Below, piece after piece: positions 9,139 through 17,765 of a DNA stretch of 39,431 nt. Origin of the DNA: Chloroflexota bacterium (GTDB lineage Bacteria > Chloroflexota > Dehalococcoidia > Dehalococcoidales > UBA5760); NCBI GenBank assembly GCA_015222205.1, contig JADFUW010000020.1:1-39431 (forward strand), written 5' to 3'. Each line of letters begins with the position of its first letter. The stretch's first letter is position 1. The notes beneath the pieces are model-generated. The model made no database searches and was not told the DNA's origin. It saw nothing but the letters and a program-made list of their open reading frames with translations. The position numbers and the translations under genes are program-made.

Positions 9139-9768
9139 ATGGCAAGATATACAGGAGCAGTCTGTCGGTTATGCCGACGCAGTGGTGACAAATTAATGCT
9201 TAAGGGCAGCCGGTGCCTTGGCCCTAAGTGTGCGATGGAAAAACGGGCCAAGCCACCGGGACAACAGAGTATTGGTCGGCGGCGACGGGTTTCTGACCGT
9301 GGTTTCCAGCTAAGAGAGAAGCAAAAGGCCCGCTATACCTATGGAATTATGGAGCGGCAGTTCAGGCAGCTTTTTGCTCAAGCTGAGAAGCAGGCAGGCA
9401 TCACTGGAGGGAATCTTCTAGTGCTGCTGGAGAGACGGCTTGATAATGTAGTCTATCGTTTAGGTCTGGCTGATTCTCGCTCTCAAGCTCGCCAGATAGT
9501 TCTTCATGGGCATATTATGCTTAACGGGCGTAAGACTACTATCCCGTCCTGTTTGGTCAAGGAGGGCGATACTATTAGTTGGCGTGAGGGCAGCACTAAG
9601 ACTGAGTATTATCAGGAATTGATTAAGGGTATTGCGGCTAAGTCTCTTCCGAGTTGGCTGGGGCTGGATACGCAGAAACTAGTGGGTCAGGTTTTGTCAT
9701 TGCCTACCCCTGACGAAATTGAGGCCAAGTTTGAAGGGAAGACGATAGTTGAGTACTATTCACGATAA
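9139..9768 (+). CDS. rpsD: 30S ribosomal protein S4 (zinc form)
   Basis: The 209-residue protein has an N-terminal zinc site (Cys9, Cys12, Cys26, Cys31) and a central S4 RNA-binding domain (LLVLLERRLDNVVYRLGLA, SRSQARQIVLHGHIMLNG). S4 nucleates 30S assembly and, in many bacteria, represses the alpha operon. It ends with the family-typical IVEYYSR. Length is normal. Confidence 0.97.
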   Translation: MARYTGAVCRLCRRSGDKLMLKGSRCLGPKCAMEKRAKPPGQQSIGRRRRVSDRGFQLREKQKARYTYGIMERQFRQLFAQAEKQAGITGGNLLVLLERRLDNVVYRLGLADSRSQARQIVLHGHIMLNGRKTTIPSCLVKEGDTISWREGSTKTEYYQELIKGIAAKSLPSWLGLDTQKLVGQVLSLPTPDEIEAKFEGKTIVEYYSR

Positions 9769-9792
9769 GTTAGATAATAAGGAGGGAGCACT

Positions 9793-10773
9793 TTGTCTCG
9801 CCTAGTCATACCGAAGATTGAATGTGTCAAGAGTGGAGATAATTACGGCCGATTTTTGGCTGAGCCACTGGAAAAGGGGTTTGGCATTACTCTGGGGAAT
9901 TCTTTGCGGAGAGTGCTACTCAGCTATCTTCCTGGGGCAGCCGTCACTGGGATTAGAATTGAAGGAATTCAACACGAATTCTCGGCTATACCTCACGTAA
10001 GGGAAGACGTCGGGGACTTTATCCTTAACGTTAAGGAACTACGGTTAATCCCCCTTTCTGGCGAGCCAAGCAAGTTAATACTGGAGGTAGAAAGGGAGGG
10101 TGAAGTTTTAGCATCTGACATTGAGTCATCAACTGACCTGGAGATTGCTAATCCCGAACTTTATTTAGCCACTCTGGACTCGTCTGAAGCCAGACTTCAT
10201 GTAGAGTTTGATGTGGAACTGGGTGAAGGCTATAGGCTAGCTATATCTAGTGATAATCTGCTGGTAGGCACGATTCCGGTGGATGCTATCTTTACCCCGG
10301 TGCGAAAGGTCAATTTTACCACTGAGCCATCACATGTCGGTGAAGAGATTAACCGCGAGCGGTTGTGCTTAGAGGTTTGGACGGATGGCACTATATCGCC
10401 GGTGGATGCTGTTAGTCGCAGTGCGGTTATTCTTATGGAGCAATTGACCCCATTTGTCAATTATGCTCAAGTTTCTCAAGTGGAGGTGGAGGAGCGACGC
10501 CTTCGTTTGTCTATTCCTGAAGAGCTATACGATGAGCCAGTGGATAACCTGAATTTGTCGGTGCGTACTATGAATTGTCTCAGGCGTGGTGGCATTGAGA
10601 CCGTGGGGCAAATCATAAGTAAAGGGGAAAAAGGGTTAATGGCGCTGAGGAATTTTGGTCAGAGGTCTAAACAGGAAATAGAGGAGCGCCTTGCAGCACT
10701 AGGGTTGTCTCTTACACCTTCGGTAGAAGGTTTAGATACGCCCCTTGAGGAGGGGACGGCAGATGAGACATAG
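9793..10773 (+). CDS. rpoA: DNA-directed RNA polymerase subunit alpha
   Basis: The 326-residue protein has an N-terminal dimerisation and assembly domain ([20 protein letters not shown], residues 29-48) and, after a linker, a C-terminal domain ([20 protein letters not shown], then [16 protein letters not shown]) that contacts UP elements and activators. It starts at TTG 9793 behind a strong AAGGAGGGAG, so the weak start codon is offset by a good ribosome-binding site. The end overlaps rplQ by 11 bases. Confidence 0.98.
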   Translation: MSRLVIPKIECVKSGDNYGRFLAEPLEKGFGITLGNSLRRVLLSYLPGAAVTGIRIEGIQHEFSAIPHVREDVGDFILNVKELRLIPLSGEPSKLILEVEREGEVLASDIESSTDLEIANPELYLATLDSSEARLHVEFDVELGEGYRLAISSDNLLVGTIPVDAIFTPVRKVNFTTEPSHVGEEINRERLCLEVWTDGTISPVDAVSRSAVILMEQLTPFVNYAQVSQVEVEERRLRLSIPEELYDEPVDNLNLSVRTMNCLRRGGIETVGQIISKGEKGLMALRNFGQRSKQEIEERLAALGLSLTPSVEGLDTPLEEGTADET

Positions 10774-11116
10774 AGTAGCGGGCAGAAAGTTAGGTAGACC
10801 CTCGGGACACAGAAGGGCGATGTACCGTAACTTAGTGACTGACCTCTTGGGCTATGAGAAGATTACGACTACTGAGGCTAAGGCCAAAGAGGTGCGTAGT
10901 TTAGCTGAGAGGATGATTACCCTGGGTAAAAAAGGGGGGCTTCAGGCTCGTCGTCAAGCATTGTTATTTGTCCTAGATGTAAAGATGGTTGAGAAGATAT
11001 TTTCTGACCTTGCCCCCAGATATACCGAACGTAATGGCGGCTATACCCGTATCACTAAATTAGGACCAAGGTTAGGCGATGGGGCAGCCATGGCTCGACT
11101 TGAGCTGGTAGAGTAA
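10763..11116 (+). CDS. rplQ: 50S ribosomal protein L17
   Basis: The 117-residue protein starts [20 protein letters not shown], the usual L17 opening, followed by [19 protein letters not shown] and a C-terminal [18 protein letters not shown] use ATG 10763, with GAGGAGGGG at 10746-10754 inside the end of rpoA, not the TTG at 10745. L17 lies next to the exit tunnel. Confidence 0.97.
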   Translation: MRHRVAGRKLGRPSGHRRAMYRNLVTDLLGYEKITTTEAKAKEVRSLAERMITLGKKGGLQARRQALLFVLDVKMVEKIFSDLAPRYTERNGGYTRITKLGPRLGDGAAMARLELVE

Positions 11117-11144
11117 AGCTGGTAGGGTAAAGAAGGTTTTCTGA

Positions 11145-11927
11145 TTGGTAGCAGCTACCAAGGTTATATTAATAATTGAATACGACGGTACACGCTATCA
11201 TGGCTCTCAGTTACAGGCTAAGCTACCTACCATTCAGGGAGAGATAGAGCGAGCGCTGGATAGACTTACCGGAGAGGGACAGCGAATAGCAGTAGCTAGC
11301 CGGACTGATGCCGGGGTTCATGCTAAAGGGCAGGTGGTTAGTTTTAAGACCGGGTCGTCCCTTCTTTTGCTGACCTTTGTAAAAGGGCTAAACCACTATT
11401 TACCAAGGGATATTGCTGTCAAGGCGGCGTACAGGGTAGACGCCTCCTTTAATGTCCGGCGTGATGCCTTTAGTCGGGAATATAACTACTATGTGTTAAA
11501 CAGCCAGACCCGCTCTCCAGTAAGGGAAGGCTTTTCTTATCTTGTTAGCGGGTATCTGAATATTGAGGCGATGAATGAGGTTTGTGAGGCACTGGTTGGA
11601 GAGCATGATTTTGCCTCATTTGCCAGTAGTATAGAGGTGGGGAAAAAGAGTACGGTACGGAGGGTATATCAGGCTAGGGTGGAAAGGAAGGAAGAATTAG
11701 TCATCTTCAACATAGTGGCTAACTCCTTTCTACCCCATCAGGTGCGTAATACAGTCGGTGTATTAATAAGGGTAGGGTTAGGTAGGGTGAGTCCTGATGA
11801 AGTTTATAGTATAATTGAGGCAAGGAGGCCGGGTCAGGCTGGTCCCATGGCTCCAGCCTGTGGGCTGTGTCTTATGCGAGTAAACTATTCAGTTCCTTTT
11901 GAGGGAGAGAAGAGTGAAAACCTATAG
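11145..11927 (+). CDS. truA: tRNA pseudouridine(38-40) synthase TruA
   Basis: The enzyme isomerises uridines 38-40 in the anticodon stem-loop. The 260-residue protein has the catalytic [14 protein letters not shown] loop (Asp55), [11 protein letters not shown] at the N-terminus, the [19 protein letters not shown] strand and [15 protein letters not shown]. It starts at TTG 11145, 8 bases after AAGAAGG; no ATG is available nearby. The end overlaps rplM by 14 bases. The truA-rplM-rpsI arrangement following rplQ is common. Confidence 0.96.
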   Translation: MVAATKVILIIEYDGTRYHGSQLQAKLPTIQGEIERALDRLTGEGQRIAVASRTDAGVHAKGQVVSFKTGSSLLLLTFVKGLNHYLPRDIAVKAAYRVDASFNVRRDAFSREYNYYVLNSQTRSPVREGFSYLVSGYLNIEAMNEVCEALVGEHDFASFASSIEVGKKSTVRRVYQARVERKEELVIFNIVANSFLPHQVRNTVGVLIRVGLGRVSPDEVYSIIEARRPGQAGPMAPACGLCLMRVNYSVPFEGEKSENL

Positions 11928-12357
11928 TGCCAAGGTGTCTGAGATTAAGCGAGAGTGGCATGTTATTGATGCTTCGGATAAAATTCTGGGCAAGCTGGCT
12001 ACCCAGGCGGCCAGATTGCTTATGGGCAAGCATAAGCCGATGTTTAGCCGTAATCTGGATGTCGGCGATTTTGTGGTGGTGATTAATGCGGAGAGGGTTC
12101 GAGTTACTGGTAATAAGGCTAAGCAGAAGGTCTATTACCGACATTCAGGATATGCCGGGGGGCTCAAGAGTGTCACCCTTGAAAAGTTAATGCAGACTAA
12201 CCCGACGCGGGTAATTGAACATGCGGTTAAGGGGATGGTGCCTCATACCCGATTGGGTGCTAATATGATGAAAAAGCTAAAGGTATATGTTGGTGATAAG
12301 CACCCTCACCTGGCTCAAACAGGGATTGCCTCAGTTGAGGTTATAGATAAAGGGTAA
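11914..12357 (+). CDS. rplM: 50S ribosomal protein L13
   Basis: The 147-residue protein contains [40 protein letters not shown] and [17 protein letters not shown], all L13 signatures. I start at GTG 11914 ([15 protein letters not shown]), with GAGGGAG at 11901-11907, rather than a codon five residues upstream. L13 is an early 50S assembly protein. Confidence 0.97.
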   Translation: MKTYSAKVSEIKREWHVIDASDKILGKLATQAARLLMGKHKPMFSRNLDVGDFVVVINAERVRVTGNKAKQKVYYRHSGYAGGLKSVTLEKLMQTNPTRVIEHAVKGMVPHTRLGANMMKKLKVYVGDKHPHLAQTGIASVEVIDKG

Positions 12358-12380
12358 TAATTTCGAATCGGGAAAGAAAT

Positions 12381-12785
12381 ATGGTACAGATGAAAGAGAA
12401 GGCTTACTTTTATGGAACCGGCAGACGTAAGACGGCGGTAGCCCGGGTAAGGTTGGTGCCGGGGAATGGTTCTATCATTGTAAATAATGTGCCTTACGAA
12501 GAGCGTTTTCCCCGCCTTGAGCATCGCCGCACCATCCAGCAACCGCTATTCGTCACTGAGAGCATGGATAAGTATAATGTGGTGGTTAAGGTGGATGGGG
12601 GTGGCATATCAGGGCAGGCGGGAGCTATTTCTCATGGCATTGCCCGAGCCCTATTAAAAGCCGATGAAGGGCTTAAGACATTGCTGCGTCAGGATGGGCT
12701 GCTTACCCGGGACTCCCGGGTCAAGGAGCGCAAGAAGGTCGGGCTTAAGCGGGCGCGTAAAGCTCCTCAATACACCAAGCGGTAA
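12381..12785 (+). CDS. rpsI: 30S ribosomal protein S9
   Basis: The 134-residue protein shows [21 protein letters not shown], the central [20 protein letters not shown] and the basic [12 protein letters not shown] tail that contacts P-site tRNA. It follows rplM by 23 bases, the standard pair. Its stop is separated from the stop of the convergent downstream gene by only three bases, so there is no room for a stand-alone terminator between them. Confidence 0.97.
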   Translation: MVQMKEKAYFYGTGRRKTAVARVRLVPGNGSIIVNNVPYEERFPRLEHRRTIQQPLFVTESMDKYNVVVKVDGGGISGQAGAISHGIARALLKADEGLKTLLRQDGLLTRDSRVKERKKVGLKRARKAPQYTKR

Positions 12786-12788
12786 GAA

Positions 12789-13184
12789 TCAGATAAGCCT
12801 CCACTCCTTGTATCCCTGCTGGATAATAGCTAGATACTCCGGGGAAGGCTTTGCTTCTTCGGCCTGCCCGCTTCTGATGTAGGTTACGGCTTCTACCGGC
12901 TCACCATCTTCGTTGTTGACGATAATATTCAGGCGGCGATAGTTGCTACCTTCATATCGATCCAGTCGTTTCAGGCATTCTTCGGAGACTTCATAGATAG
13001 CGCCCAGAACCCTCCCACCTCTAATAGGTCTGATACTGGCAATGCCACCCCGCCACTGCCTAGACCACCCAAGAAATACCAGCCTATAGTGATGCAGGGT
13101 GGCTGGAAACTTGGGCTGGCTCCCGGGGCAGCGTTCCTGCATCTGTTTACGGTTCAGATTAGAGGCATAGGCAAAATAATACAT
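12789..13184 (-). CDS. Gamma-glutamylcyclotransferase-like protein (AIG2/GGCT fold)
   Basis: The 131-residue protein has the cyclotransferase-fold opening YYFAYASNLNRKQM and a later GAIYEVSEECLKRLDRYEG, in which the glutamate of the DRYEG segment fits the general acid/base position of this fold. Family members cleave gamma-glutamyl peptides or gamma-glutamylamines to 5-oxoproline; the substrate here cannot be told from sequence. I start at the ATG at 13184, behind GGGGAGGGT; a TTG at 13199 would add five residues. It is the last gene of the leftward run. Confidence 0.8.
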   Translation of the reverse strand: MYYFAYASNLNRKQMQERCPGSQPKFPATLHHYRLVFLGWSRQWRGGIASIRPIRGGRVLGAIYEVSEECLKRLDRYEGSNYRRLNIIVNNEDGEPVEAVTYIRSGQAEEAKPSPEYLAIIQQGYKEWRLI

Positions 13185-13202
13185 TAATACCCTCCCCAAA
13201 CT

Positions 13203-14483
13203 TCATTGGTTGTTTGGAATATACGCCGGGCGTTTTGCGGGCTTCTTTAATGCCAGTGTTAGAAGAAATGACACAACAAGTGCTCCTAGACCAAATAAAA
13301 AGGCAGTGTTGAGTGTTCCGCTCATGTCGGCAAGATGCCCGCCTATAGCTGGGCCTACCGCCAGCCCGGCTCCAATGATGCCTGTTATGACACCGAAAAC
13401 AGTGCCAATAACTTTCGGCTCGTAATAATCGCCGATGGCCGAGGCCATTGTTACAAATATACCTATCATGGTGAATCCAATCATAGACGCTCCGGCATAA
13501 GGCGCTAACGGATTACTACCCAAAAAGACAAACATACCCATGGCTTGTATCGCCAGCATTATCATGAGGACATACTTCTTGGTTAGGCGGTCGGCGAGAA
13601 TACCCCATATTAGGGCACTGGGTATGCTTAAAGCTCCCCATATAGCAAACACCCTGGCTGCTTCCTTAGCTGTCCAGTCCATTTCCTGAAGATAGGCGAC
13701 GCCAAATGTGGCGAAAATCATATAACCAACACCCCAGGCGAAAAAGATTCCAGCCAGGTTCCAGGTTATCCTCCGTTTCATAATGTCTTTAATAGTTACC
13801 TTGGATTCTATTTGCCCAAGGCCCTCTTTGGCATTTTCTCTCGGTGACACTGAGAGATCTTCCTTATTGGTGCCTATGGGGGCCAGGCCCTTTTCCTCTG
13901 GATTATCGGCTAATAGATGCCAGCAAATAATGCTTATAATAGTAACAACTGCGGCAAAAATCCACCAACTCCACCTCCACGAGAGGTCGACTAGTATTAC
14001 TGGAACCACAAGCCCCATTACTAGTGTTACCACACCATTTGCCGACATAATAATACCATTAGCTCTACCTCTTCTTGATTCGACGAACCAGCGTGAGCTT
14101 AGAGCCACCGCGGCGATAACTTGTGCTGCCGCTCCAATACCACACAGGATGTAGAATAATAAGCTAGCTATGAATGATTGCGCGAAGCCCATACCACACA
14201 AGCCGGTAATAATAAGAGACTGCCCTATTAAGATACATCTTCGTGGCCCCATCCTATCGGCAAAGATACCCCAAATTGGGTTCATGATAGCAAAGGCAAT
14301 GAAGTAAGCGGCGGCAATGTTCCCCATTTGCCCGTATGATAGATTCAGCTCAGCTCCCATGGAGGGGAGAACATAGAGGTATAACCGCTCACAAATACCA
14401 TCACAGGCGAAGACTAAAAAGGCACCAATTAGAATAATCCAGCCATAATGAGGTTGCTTGATTACTCGCCATAGTCTCACCAT
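13203..14483 (-). CDS. Major facilitator superfamily transporter
   Basis: The 426-residue protein has about twelve hydrophobic helices in two halves, with the MFS loop 2-3 motif GIFADRMGPRR and the corresponding GILADRLTKKY in the second half. The N-terminal PHYGWIILIGAFLVFACDG and the overall layout resemble the oxalate/formate antiporter-monocarboxylate carrier (OFA) group, so an organic anion is a plausible substrate, but this is an inference. The start is uncertain: ATG 14483, or a TTG at 14519 inside the end of the upstream isomerase gene. The spacing to both neighbours is under 20 bases. Confidence 0.85.
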   Translation of the reverse strand: MVRLWRVIKQPHYGWIILIGAFLVFACDGICERLYLYVLPSMGAELNLSYGQMGNIAAAYFIAFAIMNPIWGIFADRMGPRRCILIGQSLIITGLCGMGFAQSFIASLLFYILCGIGAAAQVIAAVALSSRWFVESRRGRANGIIMSANGVVTLVMGLVVPVILVDLSWRWSWWIFAAVVTIISIICWHLLADNPEEKGLAPIGTNKEDLSVSPRENAKEGLGQIESKVTIKDIMKRRITWNLAGIFFAWGVGYMIFATFGVAYLQEMDWTAKEAARVFAIWGALSIPSALIWGILADRLTKKYVLMIMLAIQAMGMFVFLGSNPLAPYAGASMIGFTMIGIFVTMASAIGDYYEPKVIGTVFGVITGIIGAGLAVGPAIGGHLADMSGTLNTAFLFGLGALVVSFLLTLALKKPAKRPAYIPNNQ

Positions 14484-14496
14484 GATTTTAGGCTTT

Positions 14497-15573
14497 TCAT
14501 TCCCCTTTATTCTGCCCAAGCTGCTCTTTTAGAAAGTTAATAGCTTTTACCGGGGAGGGGTCAATCTGATACAGCATTGCCAGATAGTAGCTAACATAGT
14601 CGCCGAAGAGGATTAAACTCATTATCTGGCTTAGGGGGCTTACACCGTTCCCGTTCACAACTTGGTAGCTAACCCCGGCTTGTTCTAGGAGCTGGCCGGT
14701 CACCGGATAGCGAAGCTGGATTCGCTGGGGCAGCAGGGATGACTTGAGCAAAACAACCACTATTTTACCGGCTAGCTCTTTGGGAAACTGGTAGCCGACC
14801 ACAGCGTTGTGATTGAGTTCTGGGAAGACCTCATAGAATCCCCAGGCTTTACTGTTCTCGTTAAGCTGGGTCTTCCAGCGGTGGGCTACCTCAGAGACGA
14901 TACCGGCGCCATATATTACCGGCAGGTGGTTATAGAGCTTAGATGCCAGTTGCTTGGCTGGGTTTTGTGATAGGGGTATGTCTTCATTTATTCTCGGCGA
15001 TAATTGCTCCAACACCGACACGGTTTCGGTTAGGTCTTGGGATTTGTCACTTATAAAGCCCAGCCGTTGCAGGAAGCAGAGGATGGGCATAAGGCTAAAG
15101 GGCAGGGCAGCGCGGGGCTGAGCTTTGTACTCAAAGCTGAAAACGGGGATATTTCTTTTTTCAGCCACAGCTTTCAGTTTGCCGCCGGTGGTAATCACCA
15201 GTTTTTTTGCCCCCGTCTTCAGGGCTTGCTCAAAGGAGGACAGGGTTTCCTCGGTATTCCCTGAGTAGCTGGAGGCAATGACCAGGGTTTTAGCATTGGT
15301 AAAGGCAGGTAGTTCGTAGCCACGGCAGACAGTGATAGGTAGCTTAGCCTCGGGCACGACTAAGCTAGCAACTAAATCAGCACCGATAGCAGAACCGCCC
15401 ATGCCTAGGATGACCACTTTGTCAACCCTGGTGTAGTCTGAGGGCAGGTCAAAATTCATAGCCATCTGCCATGCCTGCTCGCAGAGACGAGGAAATTCAT
15501 GAATGCGATTTAGCATACCTTCAGGGTCATATTGCTTATATATCTCGGGGCTATCTAGGCGCAGGTTATTCAT
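14497..15573 (-). CDS. Bifunctional phosphoglucose/phosphomannose isomerase
   Basis: It interconverts glucose-6-P or mannose-6-P with fructose-6-P. The 358-residue protein has two SIS domains: the first with VVILGMGGSAIGADL and SSYSGNTEETLS (sugar-phosphate loop), the second with VIYGAGIVSEVAHRWKTQLNENSK. ELNHNAVVG carries the conserved glutamate and histidine typical of PGI/PMI-type enzymes, found mainly in archaea and some bacteria. I start at ATG 15573; a GTG three codons upstream is possible. The start codon sits in the loop of a small inverted repeat. It lies directly downstream of the phosphomannomutase gene, so the two act on adjacent hexose-phosphate steps. Confidence 0.92.
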   Translation of the reverse strand: MNNLRLDSPEIYKQYDPEGMLNRIHEFPRLCEQAWQMAMNFDLPSDYTRVDKVVILGMGGSAIGADLVASLVVPEAKLPITVCRGYELPAFTNAKTLVIASSYSGNTEETLSSFEQALKTGAKKLVITTGGKLKAVAEKRNIPVFSFEYKAQPRAALPFSLMPILCFLQRLGFISDKSQDLTETVSVLEQLSPRINEDIPLSQNPAKQLASKLYNHLPVIYGAGIVSEVAHRWKTQLNENSKAWGFYEVFPELNHNAVVGYQFPKELAGKIVVVLLKSSLLPQRIQLRYPVTGQLLEQAGVSYQVVNGNGVSPLSQIMSLILFGDYVSYYLAMLYQIDPSPVKAINFLKEQLGQNKGE

Positions 15574-15590
15574 TAACCTCACCCCCTTAG
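15563..15590 (-). promoter_or_regulatory. Ribosome-binding site and start-codon hairpin of the PGI/PMI gene
   Basis: On the minus strand AGGTTA-ATGAA-TAACCT forms a 6-base-pair inverted repeat whose loop holds the ATG and whose 5' arm is part of the ribosome-binding site (GGGGGTGAGGT). The same 28-base block, with three changes, lies at 17020-17047 before the phosphomannomutase gene. Confidence 0.5.
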
Positions 15591-15602
15591 TTTTTTAATT
15601 CT

Positions 15603-17030
15603 TTAAGCCCTGACTAGCGCTTGAGCCAGCTCAAGCAGCTTTTCTACGCGGTCTTGAGAATTACTTTCCGCATAGAGACGAAGCAGTGGCTCAGTGCTGG
15701 AAAATCTGATAAGTAGCCAGGAATTATCAGCCAGTATGAATCGGAAGCCATCTTTACTGTCCGAGCTTACTACCTTAATACCATCAAGGAAATCCGGGGA
15801 GTAATCCCGGGCACGGTTGCTAATGGCCTGGCGCTCACCCTCAGTGAACTTTATATCTACGCGCTTATAGTAGTGAGGGCCAACCTTGCTATGGAGATAG
15901 CTAGTAAGCTCGGATGGGCTCTTGCCCGTCTTAATCATCAGGTCAAGAAAGTAAAGACCAGCCAGAATACCATCTCGTTCTGGTATATGACCTCGAAAAC
16001 CATAGCCACCACTCTCCTCACCACCAATAAGTGCCTTCTTGGCTTGCATTACCGGTGCCACATACTTAAAGCCCACTGGCGTCTCATAGACGGGCACATT
16101 AAATAGTTCCCCCAGTCGGTACAGCATACTGGAAGCAGTTATTGTCTTGACTATGAGGCCTCGCTCCCCTCGTATCTCCAGCAGGTAAAGACATAGCAGG
16201 GCAAGGGTATGAAGGGTACTTATAAACACACCATTCTCATCTATGACTCCAAGGCGGTCAGCATCACCATCGGTAGCTAGACCGATACTGGCTTTTTGCT
16301 TCTTGACTGTTGCTGATAGTTTAGCCAGATTAGCGGCAATTGGCTCTGGTTGTCGTATCCCGGGGAATAGGGGATTTCGCTCACTGTTTATCCCTACAAG
16401 CTGGGTAGCTTCGCTGCCCAGTAATTTCTGAAAATAACCTATGCCCGCTCCATACATAGGGTCAACAACTACCTTTAATCCGGACTGGCGCAGTTCTTTT
16501 AGGTCGACAAGACTGGTTAGCTGCTTGAAGTATGCTGAGTCAAGGTCAAGATACTCTACCAAGTTTTGCTTTAGGGCTTGGGCTAATGGCATCTTGTTTA
16601 TCTTACCGGTGGCTAGGGTGTGGGCGATGCTGGCTTCTATTCTGGTGGTAACCTCAGGTGAGACACTGGAGCCGAATTCAGTTTTGAATTTAAAGCCGTT
16701 CCAGATAGCCGGGTTGTGGCTGGCAGTTATGATGATACCCCCACCCGCTTTCTGGTTAACAATACCAAAGCTTATAGCTGGTGTTGGGGTAGCCTTGGGA
16801 GAGAGGTAAACTTTAATCCCATTGCCAGCGGCTACCTCGGCAGTGGCGGCGGCAAAATCCTCGGAGGCAAAGCGGGTATCGTAGCCTATAACTAGCCCTT
16901 GTTGGGCCAGGCCAGTCTCTTTTAGATAGTCAGCGACTGCCTGAGCACATGCCCGTACATTATCAAAGGTAAAATCTTGGGCAATTATCCCTCGCCAGCC
17001 ATCAGTGCCAAATTTAATGAGGTTATTTAT
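15603..17030 (-). CDS. Phosphomannomutase/phosphoglucomutase with non-canonical start
   Basis: The 475-residue alpha-D-phosphohexomutase is complete if read from an ATA codon at 17028-17030. Visible parts are KFGTDGWRG at the N-terminus, the phosphoserine loop TASHNP (Ser104), the metal-binding DGDADR, the sugar-binding GGEESGG and the phosphate-binding RFSSTEPLLRLY. No stop or frameshift interrupts 17030 to 15603. The frame is closed by TAG just upstream of the ATA, and the first ATG in frame is at 16592, which would remove domain 1 and the catalytic serine. ATA (aligned with the ATG of the next gene) or ATT at 17016-17018 must therefore start translation, unless the base is an error or the gene is dying. 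Confidence 0.88.
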   Translation of the reverse strand: MNNLIKFGTDGWRGIIAQDFTFDNVRACAQAVADYLKETGLAQQGLVIGYDTRFASEDFAAATAEVAAGNGIKVYLSPKATPTPAISFGIVNQKAGGGIIITASHNPAIWNGFKFKTEFGSSVSPEVTTRIEASIAHTLATGKINKMPLAQALKQNLVEYLDLDSAYFKQLTSLVDLKELRQSGLKVVVDPMYGAGIGYFQKLLGSEATQLVGINSERNPLFPGIRQPEPIAANLAKLSATVKKQKASIGLATDGDADRLGVIDENGVFISTLHTLALLCLYLLEIRGERGLIVKTITASSMLYRLGELFNVPVYETPVGFKYVAPVMQAKKALIGGEESGGYGFRGHIPERDGILAGLYFLDLMIKTGKSPSELTSYLHSKVGPHYYKRVDIKFTEGERQAISNRARDYSPDFLDGIKVVSSDSKDGFRFILADNSWLLIRFSSTEPLLRLYAESNSQDRVEKLLELAQALVRA

Positions 17031-17047
17031 CTACCTCACCCCCTTAG
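17020..17047 (-). promoter_or_regulatory. Ribosome-binding region of phosphomannomutase gene, ATA in place of ATG
   Basis: This 28-base block matches 15563-15590 at 25 positions. The strong AAGGGGGTGAGGT is kept, but the ATG of the isomerase gene is ATA here and the left arm of the hairpin is broken. The two leaders look like a duplicated module. Confidence 0.6.
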
Positions 17048-17080
17048 AATTTCTATGTGGGTAACCCTGTCTGCTTTTAG

Positions 17081-17752
17081 TTATCTGGTTTTTGCTGGTA
17101 ATAAATCACAGAAATAAAACGAATCTCGTAACACCTGTTCTCCCAGGGTATAATTTATCCTCTCTTTGAATATTGGCCCATCAAAGACGAAGGAATGAAA
17201 CTCTCCATTCTCACCCGCCGGGTCAACATTAAGGGGAAGGTCGGTCAAAAAATGTTCATCCAGTATCCTGCCAACAAAGCCCTTATCTAGGACTTTTACA
17301 TCAACACAGGTGGTAATGGCTTGAAAGCCCAGGGCTATAAATAATCTGGTAATCTCGGCAGTATGCCAACCCCATAAAGGAAATAGCCCCGTCATGCCTA
17401 ATTTTAGCAAGTTATCCTCGCGGTATTTTCTTACATCTTCCAAGAAGACATCACCAAAAACTACCTGGGAAACACCTTTTTGTTTAAACCTGGTAAGGAT
17501 TGCCCGCATCTTAGACTCATATTCTTCATTAGAAGAATCTTTAGGGATAAATACCTCTTGAAGGGGTAATCCCAATGATTGTGCCTGCTGCTCAACCAAA
17601 ATTCTGGGCACACCGTGCATGCTAACCCGGTCATAGGTCTCAGTTATCGTGGTGAGCAAAGATACTATTTCATACCTCTTGGCTTTTTGGATTTCGTATA
17701 GAGCCATAGCGCTATCTTTGCCACCGCTCCAGCAAAAGAGCACCTTTTCCAT
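17081..17752 (-). CDS. PP-loop ATPase, Dph6/MJ0570-like
   Basis: The 223-residue protein opens MEKVLFCWSGGKDSAMALY, with the adenylating PP-loop SGGKDS at residues 9-14, and ends with GENGEFHSFVFDGPIF, the conserved C-terminal motif of the ATP_bind_4 family (archaeal and eukaryotic diphthine-ammonia ligase Dph6). Bacteria do not make diphthamide, so the bacterial substrate is unknown; an ATP-dependent amidation or ligation is the most that can be inferred. It starts 13 bases after the metK stop with only a weak AAGA ribosome-binding site, suggesting coupling to metK. Confidence 0.85.
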   Translation of the reverse strand: MEKVLFCWSGGKDSAMALYEIQKAKRYEIVSLLTTITETYDRVSMHGVPRILVEQQAQSLGLPLQEVFIPKDSSNEEYESKMRAILTRFKQKGVSQVVFGDVFLEDVRKYREDNLLKLGMTGLFPLWGWHTAEITRLFIALGFQAITTCVDVKVLDKGFVGRILDEHFLTDLPLNVDPAGENGEFHSFVFDGPIFKERINYTLGEQVLRDSFYFCDLLPAKTR

Positions 17753-17765
17753 TCTTAAGATTTGT

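Noticed and set aside
15603-16592. Truncated phosphomannomutase of 329 residues starting at ATG 16592
   Set aside because: The upstream frame is open and encodes a perfect domain 1 with the catalytic serine, so the truncation is only a result of start-codon choice.
16441-16809. 122-codon open frame on the + strand
   Set aside because: It is antisense to domain 1 of the phosphomannomutase and has no family features.
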